Positions 15,030 through 24,463 are shown, numbered from the stretch's first letter. The stretch: DNA of 64,000 bases from Fretibacterium sp. OH1220_COT-178 (GCF_003860125.1 NZ_RQYL01000003.1:90259-154258); one strand, 5' to 3'. The notes: a model not told the origin generated them from the sequence alone. Program-made: numbers and translations.

Positions 15030-15461
15030 CTATTCCCTCCAGCGCATTCGTCGGACGTTCTCGAACCACGCCGGAGTCCCCTCCTCGTTGGGGGCGGACT
15101 CCCCCTGCGGAGCTCGGGGCTCGGGCTCCTCCGTGACGTCGTAGAAATCCTGCTCGCCACGGCCCGAGGTGTGTTTTTTCAACTTGTCGTGGAAGTAGAT
15201 TCCGCCTCCGCCGAACAATGCGGTCAGCATGGCCCAACCCAGAATCCTCAAAACGAACGAGGGCAGCACGAACAGAACGAAGGACGTGACGCTGAACAGG
15301 AGCCCCAGGATGCAGAGCAGCATGGGGGCGAAGACGAGGAGCAGAATTCCCTTCTCCCGAACGTCGGCTCCCTGCCACTCCGAGAGGATCCTGCCAAGTC
15401 CGGCGAGAAGCCGGGGGGGCCACAGGTAGAGGAGCGCGCGGGAAACGAATTGTCTGAACAA
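15030..15461 (-). CDS. Small membrane protein downstream of the DUF362 gene
   Basis: A 143-residue protein with strongly hydrophobic segments between about residues 38 and 90 ('GILLLVFAPMLLCILGLLFSVTSFVLFVLPSFVLRILGWAMLTALFGGG', shown in parts) and a charged C-terminal tail. A TTG start at 15461 is chosen: GGAGG at 15469-15473 lies inside the end of the preceding gene with 7-base spacing, and the start is 2 bases after that gene's stop. No family recognised. It is certainly co-transcribed with the DUF362 protein. Confidence 0.6.
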   Translation of the reverse strand: MFRQFVSRALLYLWPPRLLAGLGRILSEWQGADVREKGILLLVFAPMLLCILGLLFSVTSFVLFVLPSFVLRILGWAMLTALFGGGGIYFHDKLKKHTSGRGEQDFYDVTEEPEPRAPQGESAPNEEGTPAWFENVRRMRWRE

Positions 15462-15463
15462 AC

Positions 15464-16576
15464 CTATACCTCCAGAAGTGTGTAGTCTCGGGACCCCATG
15501 CCGAGGGCTTCGCCGTGTTCCAGCGTGACCTCCCACGGCATGTCGGCATAGACGCCGCGGATCTTGTCCTCCCCGGGAAGCAGGTTTCTGCCGTTCAGCA
15601 TGCTGCACTCGTTGCCGCGCTGGGCGTTGACCTTGTCGATACATGCCCAGTCCAGAGCGATGGGGTCGAAGGAGGCCAGGATGCCGACATCCGGAATCAG
15701 ATAGGAATCGCTCCAACCGCAGCAGTCGCACTCCGGGGTGAAGTTCATGACGAAGTTGATGTAGGCCACCCGACCCCGCTTGCTCTGGGCGGCGCCGTGG
15801 GCGTATTCCGCCATCCTCCTCAGGAAATCCGCGGTATCCGCATTCTCTCCCATCCTGATGCAGGAGGTTGGACAGACGGTGGCGCACTCGCCGCAGCCGA
15901 TGCAGTGGGCGACATCCACCTGAGCCTTGCCGTCGGGTACCGTGATGGCGCTCTCGGGACAATGGGCCGCGCAAGTTCCGCACCCGACACAGTCGGGCCC
16001 GGAGATGTTGGGATGGATGTAGGCGTGCTGCTCCTCCTTGCCCTTCGATGGCGCACAGCCCATCGCCAGGTTCTTGACGGCCCCTCCGAAGCCGGCCATC
16101 TGGTGCCCCTTGAAGTGGGTCAGGACCACCATGCTGTCCGCCTCCACGATGTCCCGGGCTATCTTCACGCGGGAGAAGAAGGAGCCCTCGATGGGAATCT
16201 CGACGAAGCTGTGGCTGCGCAGGCCGTCCGCGATGATCAGGGGGGCACGCACCGTGGCGTAGGAGTAGCCGTGCTCCAGGGCCGTCTCCAGATGGTCCAC
16301 CGAGTTTTTCCGGCTTCCCAGGTAAAGCGTGTTCGTGTCCGTGATGAAGGGCTTGGCTCCGGCGTCGCGAATCGCATCCACGACCTGGCGGGCGAATACG
16401 GGGTTGAGATAGCTGTCGTTACCGCGTTCGCCGAAGTGCAGCTTGACGGCCGTCAGGTCCCCCTCCTTCAGGATACGGGTCATGTCCATACTCTTCATGA
16501 GCCGTTTCAGGCGATTGATCTTGTTGTCCTCGGCGCTGCGGGTTCGAAAGGATGAAAACCACACCTTAGAGGGCAT
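15464..16576 (-). CDS. DUF362 family ferredoxin-like iron-sulfur protein
   Basis: 370 residues. The DUF362 core contains 'DTNTLYLGSRKNSVDHLETALEHGY', 'VLTHFKGHQMAGFGGAVKNLAMGCAPSKGK' and a C-terminal 'DVGILASFDPIALDWACIDKVN'. Inserted near residues 196 and 226 are two complete 4Fe-4S motifs, 'CVGCGTCAAHCPES' and 'CIGCGECATVCPTS', with a further cysteine cluster 'ECDCCGWSD'. Family members are common in anaerobes as putative electron carriers with unknown partners. GAGAGGAGG precedes the ATG on the minus strand. Confidence 0.9.
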   Translation of the reverse strand: MPSKVWFSSFRTRSAEDNKINRLKRLMKSMDMTRILKEGDLTAVKLHFGERGNDSYLNPVFARQVVDAIRDAGAKPFITDTNTLYLGSRKNSVDHLETALEHGYSYATVRAPLIIADGLRSHSFVEIPIEGSFFSRVKIARDIVEADSMVVLTHFKGHQMAGFGGAVKNLAMGCAPSKGKEEQHAYIHPNISGPDCVGCGTCAAHCPESAITVPDGKAQVDVAHCIGCGECATVCPTSCIRMGENADTADFLRRMAEYAHGAAQSKRGRVAYINFVMNFTPECDCCGWSDSYLIPDVGILASFDPIALDWACIDKVNAQRGNECSMLNGRNLLPGEDKIRGVYADMPWEVTLEHGEALGMGSRDYTLLEV

Positions 16577-16999
16577 GTCTTACCGGCCTCCTCTCTTGTT
16601 CGGCGTTGTCCGCTTCATGAAGAACGTCCCCCTCGACATCCCCAAATGGTTCGCGAAACGGTGTACTCCATGATTATAACAGCATGTCTCGGGAAGCCCC
16701 GCCCGCGTCGTTCGGGAACCGGAGCTTTGAGACGGTGAGTTCGGAGCGCCGGGCTTTTGTAGGAAACTGACGAGGGCACGGGGATGAGCTCGTGGTAGGA
16801 TAGGGCATCCAAAAACGGAAAGGCTTTGTTGCGGGAGAATGCGGCGGAGAGGGTTCGACGAAGCGAATCCGCCCGTTTCCCCGTGGAGGACGATTTTTCG
16901 TAAAATACGGGGGCGGTCCTGATACAATTGAGCGTGGAAGTGAGCGCTGGGACATCGCAGGGACAACTCACGGGATAGAAGATAGAAGGCGGGAATGAC
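16577..16999 (+). other. Divergent intergenic region without a supported gene
   Basis: 423 bases between the minus-strand DUF362 gene and the plus-strand Lon-like gene. A TATAAT on the minus strand at 16673-16678 and a TACAAT on the plus strand at 16923-16928 may be -10 elements for the two genes; neither has a convincing -35. Short open frames here show no family features. Confidence 0.4.
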
Positions 17000-19480
17000 G
17001 TGACGGACAAATGGAAGCTGGTGCCCGAGAAGCTGAGAAAGCTCAAGGATCCCAAAAGCTGGAAGATCGAGGGGACCGACGAATGGTCCTCCGGCAGGAA
17101 AGGGGTCGGGCTCATCGGCCAGGATCGGGCGGTGGAATCGATATCCTTCGGCCTGATGGTCCCGGGCCGGGGGTACAACATCTTCGTGACCGGCCAGCCG
17201 GGCAGCGGGCGTACGAGCTACGCGCTCGAGCGCCTGAGGGAACGGGCCGCCGAACTTCCGGCGCCGGACGACTGGCTCTATCTCTACAACTTCGACGAAC
17301 CGGGGGAACCCCTGGCGATGGCGGTGCCCGCCGGTCGAGGGAAGGAGCTCTGTTCGGCGCTGGACAGCCTTCTGAACGATCTCAAGATCACGATCAGCAA
17401 GGCCTTCGAGCAGAGCCAGTACGAGGACGCCAAGACGCAGTTCGTCAAGGAGTTCCAGGAGAGGGCAGGGGCGATCATGGACGAGCTCAAGTCGTGGGCC
17501 GCCGAGCGACGCTTCTCCCTGAAACGTACGCCCCAGGGATTTGTCAACATCCCGCTCATCGAGACCGAGGATGAGGAGGGCAAGCCGGTCGTCCGGGAGA
17601 TTCAGCAGGAGGAGTTCGAGGCCCTGGAGGAGAAAGAACAGAAGCGCTATCAAACGCAGTCCGAGGAGGTCTCCCAGAGGACCCTGCTGGGGCTCCGGCG
17701 CATCCGCGACATGGAGAAGGAGCTCAAGGAGCGGATCGGCGAGCTCGAGGCGGAGATATGCCGGGCTGCGATCGCCCCCTGCCTCTCGGACATTCGAGAG
17801 AAGTATGCGGACAACGAGCCGCTTTCGAGGTGGTTCGACCGGATGGCCGAGGACGTGATCGAAAACTTCGGGGCGTTCGTCACCTCGGTCCGGGACGAGT
17901 CCGCCGAGGTCGACTTTACCCGGTACATGGGCAATCTCTTCGTCTCGAACGACCCCAAGGACGGGGCGCCCGTGGTGTGGGAGACCAACCCGACCTACTA
18001 CAATCTGGCGGGCAAGGTCGAGTACGAGAGCCGTCAGGGTTATCTCTACACCGACTTCCGCCGCATCGTGGCGGGCGCCTTCCACAGGGCCAACGGGGGG
18101 TTTCTGGTCCTCGACGCCGAGAAGGTGCTCATGAACTTTATGTCGTGGGAGGCGGTCAAACGGCTGCTCCGTACCCAGGAGGCCTCCATCGAGAACCTCG
18201 GGGAGCAGTACGGCGCGATCCCCGTGTCCTCCCTGCGCCCCAGCCCGATTCGGATGAACCTCAAGGTCGTGATGATCGGGATGCCCCACATCTACGAGCT
18301 GCTCCAGTATTACGATCCGGAGTTTCAGAAGCTCTTCAAGATCAAGGCGAGCTTCGACACGGACATGCCTCGTACGCGGGGGACGGAACAGCGCATGGGC
18401 CTTTGCGTGGCGGATATCCTGAAGCGTGAGGGACTGAAGCCCTTCGACGCGGAGGCGCTTTCCGAGGTCATCGAGTGGGCCAGCCGGGCCGCGGAGGACC
18501 AGAACCTGCTGTCGGTGGAGCTCGGCAGGCTTCGGGAGCTTTTGATGGAGTCTCATGCCTGGGCCGCCGGCGCCAAGGGGGCGCGGGTGACCCGGGAGCA
18601 CGTACGTAAGGCCATCGAGCATAAGCGGTACCGCTCGAGCATGTACCAGGAAAAGCTGAGCCGGGCCTTCGAGGACGGGGTCATCCGCGTGGATACGGAT
18701 GGCGCGGTGGTGGGGCAGATCAACGGCCTCTCCGTCATCGATCTGACGGACTATCGCTTCGGGCATCCCTCCCGAATTACGGCCAACGTCTTTATGGGGC
18801 AGGAGGGGGTCGTCAACATCGAGCGGGAGGTGCGCATGACGGGGCCCATCCACAACAAGGGGCTGATGATCCTCTCGAGCTACATGGGGAGAAAGTATGC
18901 CCAGGACATGCCCCTGACCCTGTCCGCGCGCATCACTTTCGAGCAGAACTACGGTGGGATCGAGGGAGACAGCGCGTCCTCCACGGAGCTCTACTGCCTT
19001 CTCTCGGCGCTCTCGGGGCTTCCGCTGAATCAGGGGATCGCCGTCACGGGCTCGGTGGACCAGTTCGGCAACATCCAGCCGATCGGTGGCGTCAACGAGA
19101 AAATCGAAGGGTTCTTCAACTATTGCAAAACAGCGGGGCTGACGGGGAGCCAGGGGGTCGTCATCCCCAAGACGAACGTTCGCCACCTGATGCTGGACCA
19201 TGAGGTTCTTCAGGCCGTCAGGGACGGAAAATTCTCCGTCTGGGCGGTAGGGACCATCGACGAGGGCATCGAGCTGCTCACCGGTGTCCGCGCCGGCAGG
19301 GAGCGCAGGGACGGCTCTTATGCTCCCGACTCCGTCCATGGCCGAGTCAAGGCGCGGCTTTCGAAGCTGCTCTCCGACAACGTCAAGCTGCGCAAGAAGC
19401 TGAGCGGCGACGACGAGGAGAATGGGGGACGCAGGGGGCGTCCGGAGGAGGAGAGGGTGCCCGGGAGACGCCGGCGATGA
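17000..19480 (+). CDS. Lon-like ATP-dependent protease (AAA_32 type)
   Basis: 826 residues. The ATPase part begins with 'LIGQDRAVESISFGLMV' and a P-loop 'GQPGSGRTS', in which arginine replaces the usual Walker lysine, as I recall for this Lon branch. A coiled-coil-rich insert spans about residues 130-280. The C-terminal Lon protease domain has the Ser-Lys dyad: Ser658 in 'EGDSASS' and Lys701 in 'GGVNEKIEG', 43 residues apart as in E. coli Lon. The GTG at 17000 is the first workable start, since the nearby ATG at 16995 hits a stop after one codon. It ends in an ATGA overlap with nth. Confidence 0.9.
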   Translation: MTDKWKLVPEKLRKLKDPKSWKIEGTDEWSSGRKGVGLIGQDRAVESISFGLMVPGRGYNIFVTGQPGSGRTSYALERLRERAAELPAPDDWLYLYNFDEPGEPLAMAVPAGRGKELCSALDSLLNDLKITISKAFEQSQYEDAKTQFVKEFQERAGAIMDELKSWAAERRFSLKRTPQGFVNIPLIETEDEEGKPVVREIQQEEFEALEEKEQKRYQTQSEEVSQRTLLGLRRIRDMEKELKERIGELEAEICRAAIAPCLSDIREKYADNEPLSRWFDRMAEDVIENFGAFVTSVRDESAEVDFTRYMGNLFVSNDPKDGAPVVWETNPTYYNLAGKVEYESRQGYLYTDFRRIVAGAFHRANGGFLVLDAEKVLMNFMSWEAVKRLLRTQEASIENLGEQYGAIPVSSLRPSPIRMNLKVVMIGMPHIYELLQYYDPEFQKLFKIKASFDTDMPRTRGTEQRMGLCVADILKREGLKPFDAEALSEVIEWASRAAEDQNLLSVELGRLRELLMESHAWAAGAKGARVTREHVRKAIEHKRYRSSMYQEKLSRAFEDGVIRVDTDGAVVGQINGLSVIDLTDYRFGHPSRITANVFMGQEGVVNIEREVRMTGPIHNKGLMILSSYMGRKYAQDMPLTLSARITFEQNYGGIEGDSASSTELYCLLSALSGLPLNQGIAVTGSVDQFGNIQPIGGVNEKIEGFFNYCKTAGLTGSQGVVIPKTNVRHLMLDHEVLQAVRDGKFSVWAVGTIDEGIELLTGVRAGRERRDGSYAPDSVHGRVKARLSKLLSDNVKLRKKLSGDDEENGGRRGRPEEERVPGRRRR

Positions 19481-20304
19481 GCCGCCTGCAGGGGGCCGGG
19501 ACGAAACGCCCTTCCGGCGGAGAGAAGAAGATCGATGCCGCTGGGGCGTTGAGGGGCTGGATACTCTCCGTCCTCGATCTCCTGGAGGGGGTCTGGCACA
19601 ACGAGGCCAGTCCGCCCTCCCTGAGCCATGGCGAACCCCTGGACGGGCTCGTCCTGACCGTGCTCTCGCAGAACACGAACGACCGCAACCGGGATATGGC
19701 GTTCGGTCGCCTGAAAGAGCGTTTCCCGACCTGGGAGTCCGTCGTGGACGGGGGCGTCGAGGCCCTGGAGGACGCGGTGCGCCCCGCCGGTCTGGCGCCC
19801 ACGAAGGCACGGCGCATCCTGGAGATCCTCGAGATCGTACGCCGGGACTTCGGTTCCTATTCCATCGCGGAACTCGCGGGGCAGGGACGGGACCGGGCCC
19901 GCAGTTACTTGACGGCCCTGCCGGGCGTGGGGGAGAAGACGGCGGCCTGCGTGCTGATGTTCGACATGGGGCTTCCCGCATTCCCCGTCGATACCCATGT
20001 GAGCCGCGTGTGTCGCCGGGTGGGGTTCGTCCCGGAGAGAACGTCGCCGGAGGATATCTGCGCGCTGCTGGAGCGGGAGGTTCCCCCTTCGCGCTACCTG
20101 GGGGGACATATCAACATGATTGAGCATGGCAGGGCGGTTTGCTCCGCCCGAAAGCCCCTTTGCGGGGCCTGTCCGCTGACCGCGCTCTGCGACGCGGGAC
20201 GCGGCCGGATTGCGGAGGCGATGGCCGCGGAGGCGAGCGCGGCACGGGGTAAAAAGGGCCGCTCCTCGAAGGGAGGAAGTGGGAATGGCGAAGGGAAGGT
20301 CTGA
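19477..20304 (+). CDS. nth: Endonuclease III-like DNA glycosylase
   Basis: 275 residues. The core matches Nth: 'VLSQNTNDRNRDMAF', helix-hairpin-helix 'LPGVGEKTAACVLMF' containing the catalytic lysine, the aspartate in 'FPVDTHVSRVCRRVG', and the [4Fe-4S] loop 'CSARKPLCGACPLTALC' (C-x6-C-x2-C-x5-C). Archaeal-type Nth variants also have 'QNTND', so thymine-glycol versus other oxidised-base specificity is uncertain. A polar extension of about 30 residues follows the cluster. The start overlaps the Lon-like stop; the end overlaps the next gene. Confidence 0.9.
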   Translation: MSRLQGAGTKRPSGGEKKIDAAGALRGWILSVLDLLEGVWHNEASPPSLSHGEPLDGLVLTVLSQNTNDRNRDMAFGRLKERFPTWESVVDGGVEALEDAVRPAGLAPTKARRILEILEIVRRDFGSYSIAELAGQGRDRARSYLTALPGVGEKTAACVLMFDMGLPAFPVDTHVSRVCRRVGFVPERTSPEDICALLEREVPPSRYLGGHINMIEHGRAVCSARKPLCGACPLTALCDAGRGRIAEAMAAEASAARGKKGRSSKGGSGNGEGKV

Positions 20305-20608
20305 GGGCGAGGGGTTGAAGGCCAGGGTGAAGAGCGCGTGTCGTACGCTCGGGGAATGGGCCTGGTGGTTCGTCATCGGAACGTTTATGGAGAAGAGGGT
20401 GGCCGCCATCCGCAAGGAGGCCTGGGACACGAACGACAACGTCATGCTCCTGCTCTTCGGGGACTATCTGGGGCTGCCGAACCCCATGTCCTATTACTCC
20501 CTGGAGCTGATCCCCTACCTGGCCGAGGAGATGCTCCCCTGGCAAAGGCGTATAATGAATCGTCAATCGATCGTCGCCGAGAAGGCGGCGCAGTATGATT
20601 TCACGTAG
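20285..20608 (+). CDS. Conserved-looking small protein, unknown function
   Basis: 107 residues. It has a basic N-terminus, one moderately hydrophobic segment 'LGEWAWWFVIGTFMEKRVAAI', then 'NDNVMLLLFGDYLGLPNPMSYYSLELIPYLAEEMLPWQRRI'. GGGAGGAAG precedes the ATG at 20285, and the gene overlaps the end of nth by 20 bases. It lies 14 bases before the ArsA-like gene. A peripheral membrane role beside the ArsA-like ATPase is conceivable but unproven. Confidence 0.6.
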   Translation: MAKGRSEGEGLKARVKSACRTLGEWAWWFVIGTFMEKRVAAIRKEAWDTNDNVMLLLFGDYLGLPNPMSYYSLELIPYLAEEMLPWQRRIMNRQSIVAEKAAQYDFT

Positions 20609-20622
20609 ATTCGGAGGCCGCC

Positions 20623-21612
20623 ATGAGGGAATCTGAAACGAACCGGGACGGGCCCGGCACGAGGAGGGCTCGCAGGCCCTTCACCTTCTTCGGAGGCAAG
20701 GGAGGGACGGGCAAGACCACCTGCGCGGCGGCCTACGCCTGTCATCTGGCTCGAAGCGGATGTCGTACGCTCCTCGTCTCCACGGATCCCGCCCACTCCA
20801 CCTCGGACGTCGTCGACGTGCAGCTGGGGGCGTCCGCCGTTCCCGTGGCGGAGAACCTTTGGGGGCTCGAGGTGGACCCCGCACTCGAGGCCAAGCGGTA
20901 CGTCTCCTCGATTCAGGAGAAGATGCTCTCCATCGTCAGCCCGGCGATCGTGGACGAGATCAAGAGGCAGATGGAGATCGCCTACACGTCCCCCGGCGCC
21001 GAGGAGGCCGCGATCTTCGACAAGTTCGTCGAACTGATGGACGAACGGGGCAGGACGTACGACGCGATCGTATTCGACACGGCTCCGACCGGGCACACCC
21101 TGAGGCTGCTCTCGTTGCCGGAGATTCTCGGAGGCTGGATCGAGAGCCTCATCGCCAAGCGGAAGCAGGCGCAGGAATTGTTCCGCATGGGGGGGCGGTT
21201 CGACGCGGAGATGCGAAGGCGGGCGGAGAACGACCCCGTCGTCGAGACCCTAGTGCGTCGCCGCGATCGTTTCGAGCGGTGTCGGAGCTATCTTACGGAC
21301 CCCGATGCCTCGGCGTTCTATTTTGTGCTCAACGCGGAACGTATGCCCATTTTGGAGACGGCGCGCGCCGTGGAGATGCTCGTTCGTTTTGGGATCAACA
21401 TCGGGGGCGTCGTGGTCAATCGCGTGATCCCCGAGGATGCGGGCGACTTTTTCCGCGAGCGCCTCGCGATGCAGAAGGGCTACCTGCAGGAGATCGAGGA
21501 ACGGTTTGGTGGCTTGCGCAGTATCGTTCGCCTGCCTCTCCTCAGGACGGATATCCTCGGAATGGCGCAGGTTGGTAAAATGGCGGACTTGATGGGGGAG
21601 ATCGACGGATGA
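20623..21612 (+). CDS. ArsA/GET3-family ATPase
   Basis: 329 residues of the SIMIBI ATPase family. The deviant P-loop 'GGKGGTGKTTCAAAYA', switch I 'STDPAHSTSD' and switch II 'FDTAPTGHTLRLLSLPEIL' are characteristic of ArsA/Get3. The metal-ligand cysteines of arsenite-pump ArsA are not evident, and no arsB, arsR or other arsenic gene is nearby. A role in membrane-protein targeting or an unassigned function is thus more likely than arsenite export. Its stop overlaps the next ATG. Confidence 0.85.
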   Translation: MRESETNRDGPGTRRARRPFTFFGGKGGTGKTTCAAAYACHLARSGCRTLLVSTDPAHSTSDVVDVQLGASAVPVAENLWGLEVDPALEAKRYVSSIQEKMLSIVSPAIVDEIKRQMEIAYTSPGAEEAAIFDKFVELMDERGRTYDAIVFDTAPTGHTLRLLSLPEILGGWIESLIAKRKQAQELFRMGGRFDAEMRRRAENDPVVETLVRRRDRFERCRSYLTDPDASAFYFVLNAERMPILETARAVEMLVRFGINIGGVVVNRVIPEDAGDFFRERLAMQKGYLQEIEERFGGLRSIVRLPLLRTDILGMAQVGKMADLMGEIDG

Positions 21613-22061
21613 TCCTGGGAACGGTGCAGTACCCCTCCCGTTACGGCGGGTTGGGAATCGGCGTGAGGAAGGGGCTCGAATACCTTGCCTCACAGCCGGA
21701 CCTCGGCGCTCTTCCCCTCGGGCGTCGGCAGATAGAGGGTTGCGACCTTTTTCTGGAGGTGCTCGAGGTGACCACCGTTCCGCACGGAGCTCGGTCCTTC
21801 GAGGCGCACGAGCGTTACATCGACATTCACGTCACGCTCCGGGGCGAGGAATGGTACGGCTACGCTCCTGTGAACGGGCTCAAGGAGATCGAGCCCTACT
21901 CGGCCGAGCGCGACGTTCGATTCTTCAGTGGGGAGGGGGTCTATTTCCGGGTCCCGACGGGGCACTTCGTCCTGTTCTTTCCGGAGGATGCCCACAAGCC
22001 CTGCATCTCCTTTCGAGAGCCGGAGCTCGTCAGGAAGCTGATTCTGAAGGTCGGGCTCTGA
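21609..22061 (+). CDS. YhcH/YjgK/YiaL (TabA-like) family protein
   Basis: 150 residues with the family's cupin-type features: 'FEAHERYIDIHVTLRGEEWYGY' (histidine and glutamate metal ligands), 'GVYFRVPTGHFVLFFPEDAHKPCI' and a C-terminal 'LVRKLILKVGL'. Members occur in sugar catabolism and biofilm-related loci; the reaction is usually unknown. The start overlaps the ArsA-like stop and its stop shares a base with the tadA ATG. Confidence 0.88.
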   Translation: MILGTVQYPSRYGGLGIGVRKGLEYLASQPDLGALPLGRRQIEGCDLFLEVLEVTTVPHGARSFEAHERYIDIHVTLRGEEWYGYAPVNGLKEIEPYSAERDVRFFSGEGVYFRVPTGHFVLFFPEDAHKPCISFREPELVRKLILKVGL

Positions 22062-22534
22062 TGGGCGTCAACGCCCGCCCGGACGAGGAGGCGTTCATGC
22101 GACTTGCCCTCGAGGAGGCCCGCGAGGCCCGTCTCAGGGGGGATGTGCCAGTGGGGGCGGTCGTGGTCCGCGGCGATGTCGTCCTGGGCAGGGGGTCGAA
22201 CCGTAAGACGTGCGACCCGACCGCGCATGCCGAGCTCCAGGCCATACGGTCGGCGGCGGAGCGCTTGGGGCATTGGAACCTGGGGGACTGTGACCTTTAC
22301 GTCACCTTGGAACCCTGTCCGATGTGTGCCGGGGCTTGTGTCAACGCGCGTCTGAGGAGGATCGTGTTCGGCGCGCGGGATCCCAGGGCCGGCGCGGCGG
22401 GCTCCCTGTTCGACATCCCCAGGGACTCGAGGCTGAACCACCGATGCCGGGTGCGGCACGGAGTTCTGGCCGAGGAGTGTGCCGCTCTGCTGCGCGATTA
22501 CTTTCTGCGCCGAAGGGGCCGCCAGGTCTCTTGA
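22061..22534 (+). CDS. tadA: tRNA(Arg) adenosine-34 deaminase TadA
   Basis: 157 residues of the cytidine/deoxycytidylate deaminase fold. The zinc site is complete: 'TAHAELQAI' (histidine and catalytic glutamate) and 'PCPMCAGACVNARL' (PCxxC). 'GSLFDIPRDSRLNH' and the basic C-terminus 'LRRRGRQ' fit TadA, which converts A34 to inosine in tRNA-Arg(ACG). The ATG overlaps the preceding stop by one base (TGATG). Confidence 0.93.
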   Translation: MGVNARPDEEAFMRLALEEAREARLRGDVPVGAVVVRGDVVLGRGSNRKTCDPTAHAELQAIRSAAERLGHWNLGDCDLYVTLEPCPMCAGACVNARLRRIVFGARDPRAGAAGSLFDIPRDSRLNHRCRVRHGVLAEECAALLRDYFLRRRGRQVS

Positions 22535-22696
22535 ATAAGGAACGGACATCATAAATTCTGTCCTCCGGGGATGGGACGAGGGCAGTGATCGGGCGTTGAA
22601 GTTGCGACAAAACGAGCAGGAAAAAACATCGGTTCCGAAAGGCCGTACGGCGTTCGACGGAACGGGCTTTTCAGAGAATCGGAGAGGATATATCCC

Positions 22697-24355
22697 TTGC
22701 TATCGATCTGTACGGATTCGAACTTGAAGCTTTACGAAATTGGCGAAAGCACCCGGGATCTGGCCCGTCGGCTTCAGTGTTCCGAGCTGGCTGCGATGGT
22801 CCTCGAGATGCGGGAGTGGGGCGACGGCGTGGATCCGGACGGGGTCCGCAGATGGATGAACCCGTGTTTCGAGGACCTGATGGAGACCCTGAACCTCGGG
22901 GCGGCCAGTGCCGTCGCCGCGGAGCGGTGGCGGTCCAGAAGCTCGTTCGGGAACGTCCTCGTCTACGGGGACTACGACACGGACGGGATTTCCGCGACGG
23001 TCCTGGCGATGGAGATCTTCAGGCACAAGGCCTCGGAGGTCCGATACTTCATACCGCGGCGCGACGTTCATGGCTACGGTCTGCATTTTCGTGTTCTGGA
23101 GCAGGTGGTTCGAGGGGGGTGCAACACCCTGGTCGTCGTGGACTGCGGGACGAACGACTCCGAGATGCTGGCCGACCTCGCGGGGCGGGGCGTAGAGGTG
23201 TTCGTCTTCGACCATCATACGGTGGCGGAGGCGCCTACGTTTCCGGGGATCGTGAACCCCTGCGCCGACGGCGGAGAAAACGCACGAAAGCTCTGTGCGA
23301 CCGCCGTCCTCTGGAGTTGGGCCTGGAAGGAGAAGGTGCTTTCCCGATCCTGGCTGAAGTACGCCCTGGATCTCGTGGCGCTGGCGACGATCTCCGACTG
23401 TATGCCGCTGAACGCCCTGAACCGCTCCCTGGTTCAGAGGGGACTGCACCTCATGAGGTCCAACCCGAGGCGGGGCTTGGGGGCCCTTTTCGAAAAACTG
23501 GGGATAGCCCGTCACCTGCTCTCGGAGGAGCAGCTTTCGATGAGGGTCATTCCCTGCCTGAACGCCCCGGGGCGCATAGCCTGTGCCGACATCGCCGTAC
23601 GAGCCCTGCTGGGCGTGGGGCATGAGGACGCCGTTTATGAGTGCGTGAACGACCTCATAAGGGCGAACCGGAGGCGGCAGATGATCTCGGAGCGCATCGC
23701 CGGGAAGATTCGTCTCTCGGACGGCGAGGATCGCCACGTGATGTTCGACGACTCCTGGCCGGTCGGCGTGCTCAGCGGGGTCGCAAGCCGGATCTGTGCT
23801 CAGCGGCGTACGCCGGTGGCCCTGGCGGCTCCGGTCGGAGACAAGATCCGCGGGACCCTGCGCGTTCCGGTCGGAGGAAACGCGGTGGGCATCCTGAGCG
23901 AGATTTCGGAGCTTCTGGACGCTTGGGGCGGGCACCGCTATGCGGCCGGCTTTTCCGTTCTGACGCAGAACTGGAACGAGGTGGAGGGCGAGCTGGAAAA
24001 ACTTCTCTCCGAGGTCGGAATCCAGGAGGAACCCGTCTCCGCGATCAACATCTCGCCCGCGAGCATCTCCCTGAACGACTGGAGGGCGGTGAAGGAGCTC
24101 GGCCCTTTCGGAAATGACAATCCCTGCCCGCGCTTCTACAGGGCCAGCAGTCCGAGCGATCGGATAGAGCCCTTGGGCAAGGACGGCAGGCACAGCGCCG
24201 TGAGGGTCGACAACGTACGTCTTTTGGCTTTCAACGCGGCAGCGGACCTCCAGGAGGCCTCGGGCGTTACGGGCTGGATCTATCACCCGCGCATCGATTA
24301 TTGGCGAAACGAGGAGCAGGTGCAGTTCATCCTCGACTATGCCGTCGTGAGCTGA
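22697..24355 (+). CDS. recJ: Single-stranded-DNA 5' exonuclease RecJ
   Basis: 552 residues. DHH-phosphoesterase motifs: 'VYGDYDTDGISATVLAMEIF', 'VVVDCGTNDSEM', 'VFVFDHHTVAEAP'. DHHA1 domain: 'GVASRICAQRRTPVALAA' and 'WGGHRYAAGFSV'. A C-terminal OB-type part contains 'ELGPFGNDNPCPRFY'. It acts in recombinational and mismatch repair. A TTG start at 22697 is used because GGAGAGG at 22681-22687 is placed 9 bases upstream. The preceding 162-base gap shows nothing else. Confidence 0.92.
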   Translation: MLSICTDSNLKLYEIGESTRDLARRLQCSELAAMVLEMREWGDGVDPDGVRRWMNPCFEDLMETLNLGAASAVAAERWRSRSSFGNVLVYGDYDTDGISATVLAMEIFRHKASEVRYFIPRRDVHGYGLHFRVLEQVVRGGCNTLVVVDCGTNDSEMLADLAGRGVEVFVFDHHTVAEAPTFPGIVNPCADGGENARKLCATAVLWSWAWKEKVLSRSWLKYALDLVALATISDCMPLNALNRSLVQRGLHLMRSNPRRGLGALFEKLGIARHLLSEEQLSMRVIPCLNAPGRIACADIAVRALLGVGHEDAVYECVNDLIRANRRRQMISERIAGKIRLSDGEDRHVMFDDSWPVGVLSGVASRICAQRRTPVALAAPVGDKIRGTLRVPVGGNAVGILSEISELLDAWGGHRYAAGFSVLTQNWNEVEGELEKLLSEVGIQEEPVSAINISPASISLNDWRAVKELGPFGNDNPCPRFYRASSPSDRIEPLGKDGRHSAVRVDNVRLLAFNAAADLQEASGVTGWIYHPRIDYWRNEEQVQFILDYAVVS

Positions 24356-24463
24356 GCGTTCTGGAGCCGCTCGAATCTTTTTTTGTAGGGACTTCGGAGA
24401 TGGCGGCTGTCTATTCGGGGCCGTATCGAGCTTGGGACATGGGGCCTGGAGGAGGGGATCCGC

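Noticed and set aside
16580..19981. A 1133-codon minus-strand open frame opposite the Lon-like gene and nth
   Set aside because: Shadow frame: rich in Arg, Pro, His and Gly, no motif, no start site, while the plus strand has complete families.
20623..21612. Arsenite-transporting ATPase as function of the ArsA-like gene
   Set aside because: No arsB, arsR or arsenite-binding cysteine pattern is visible; the family includes non-arsenic members.
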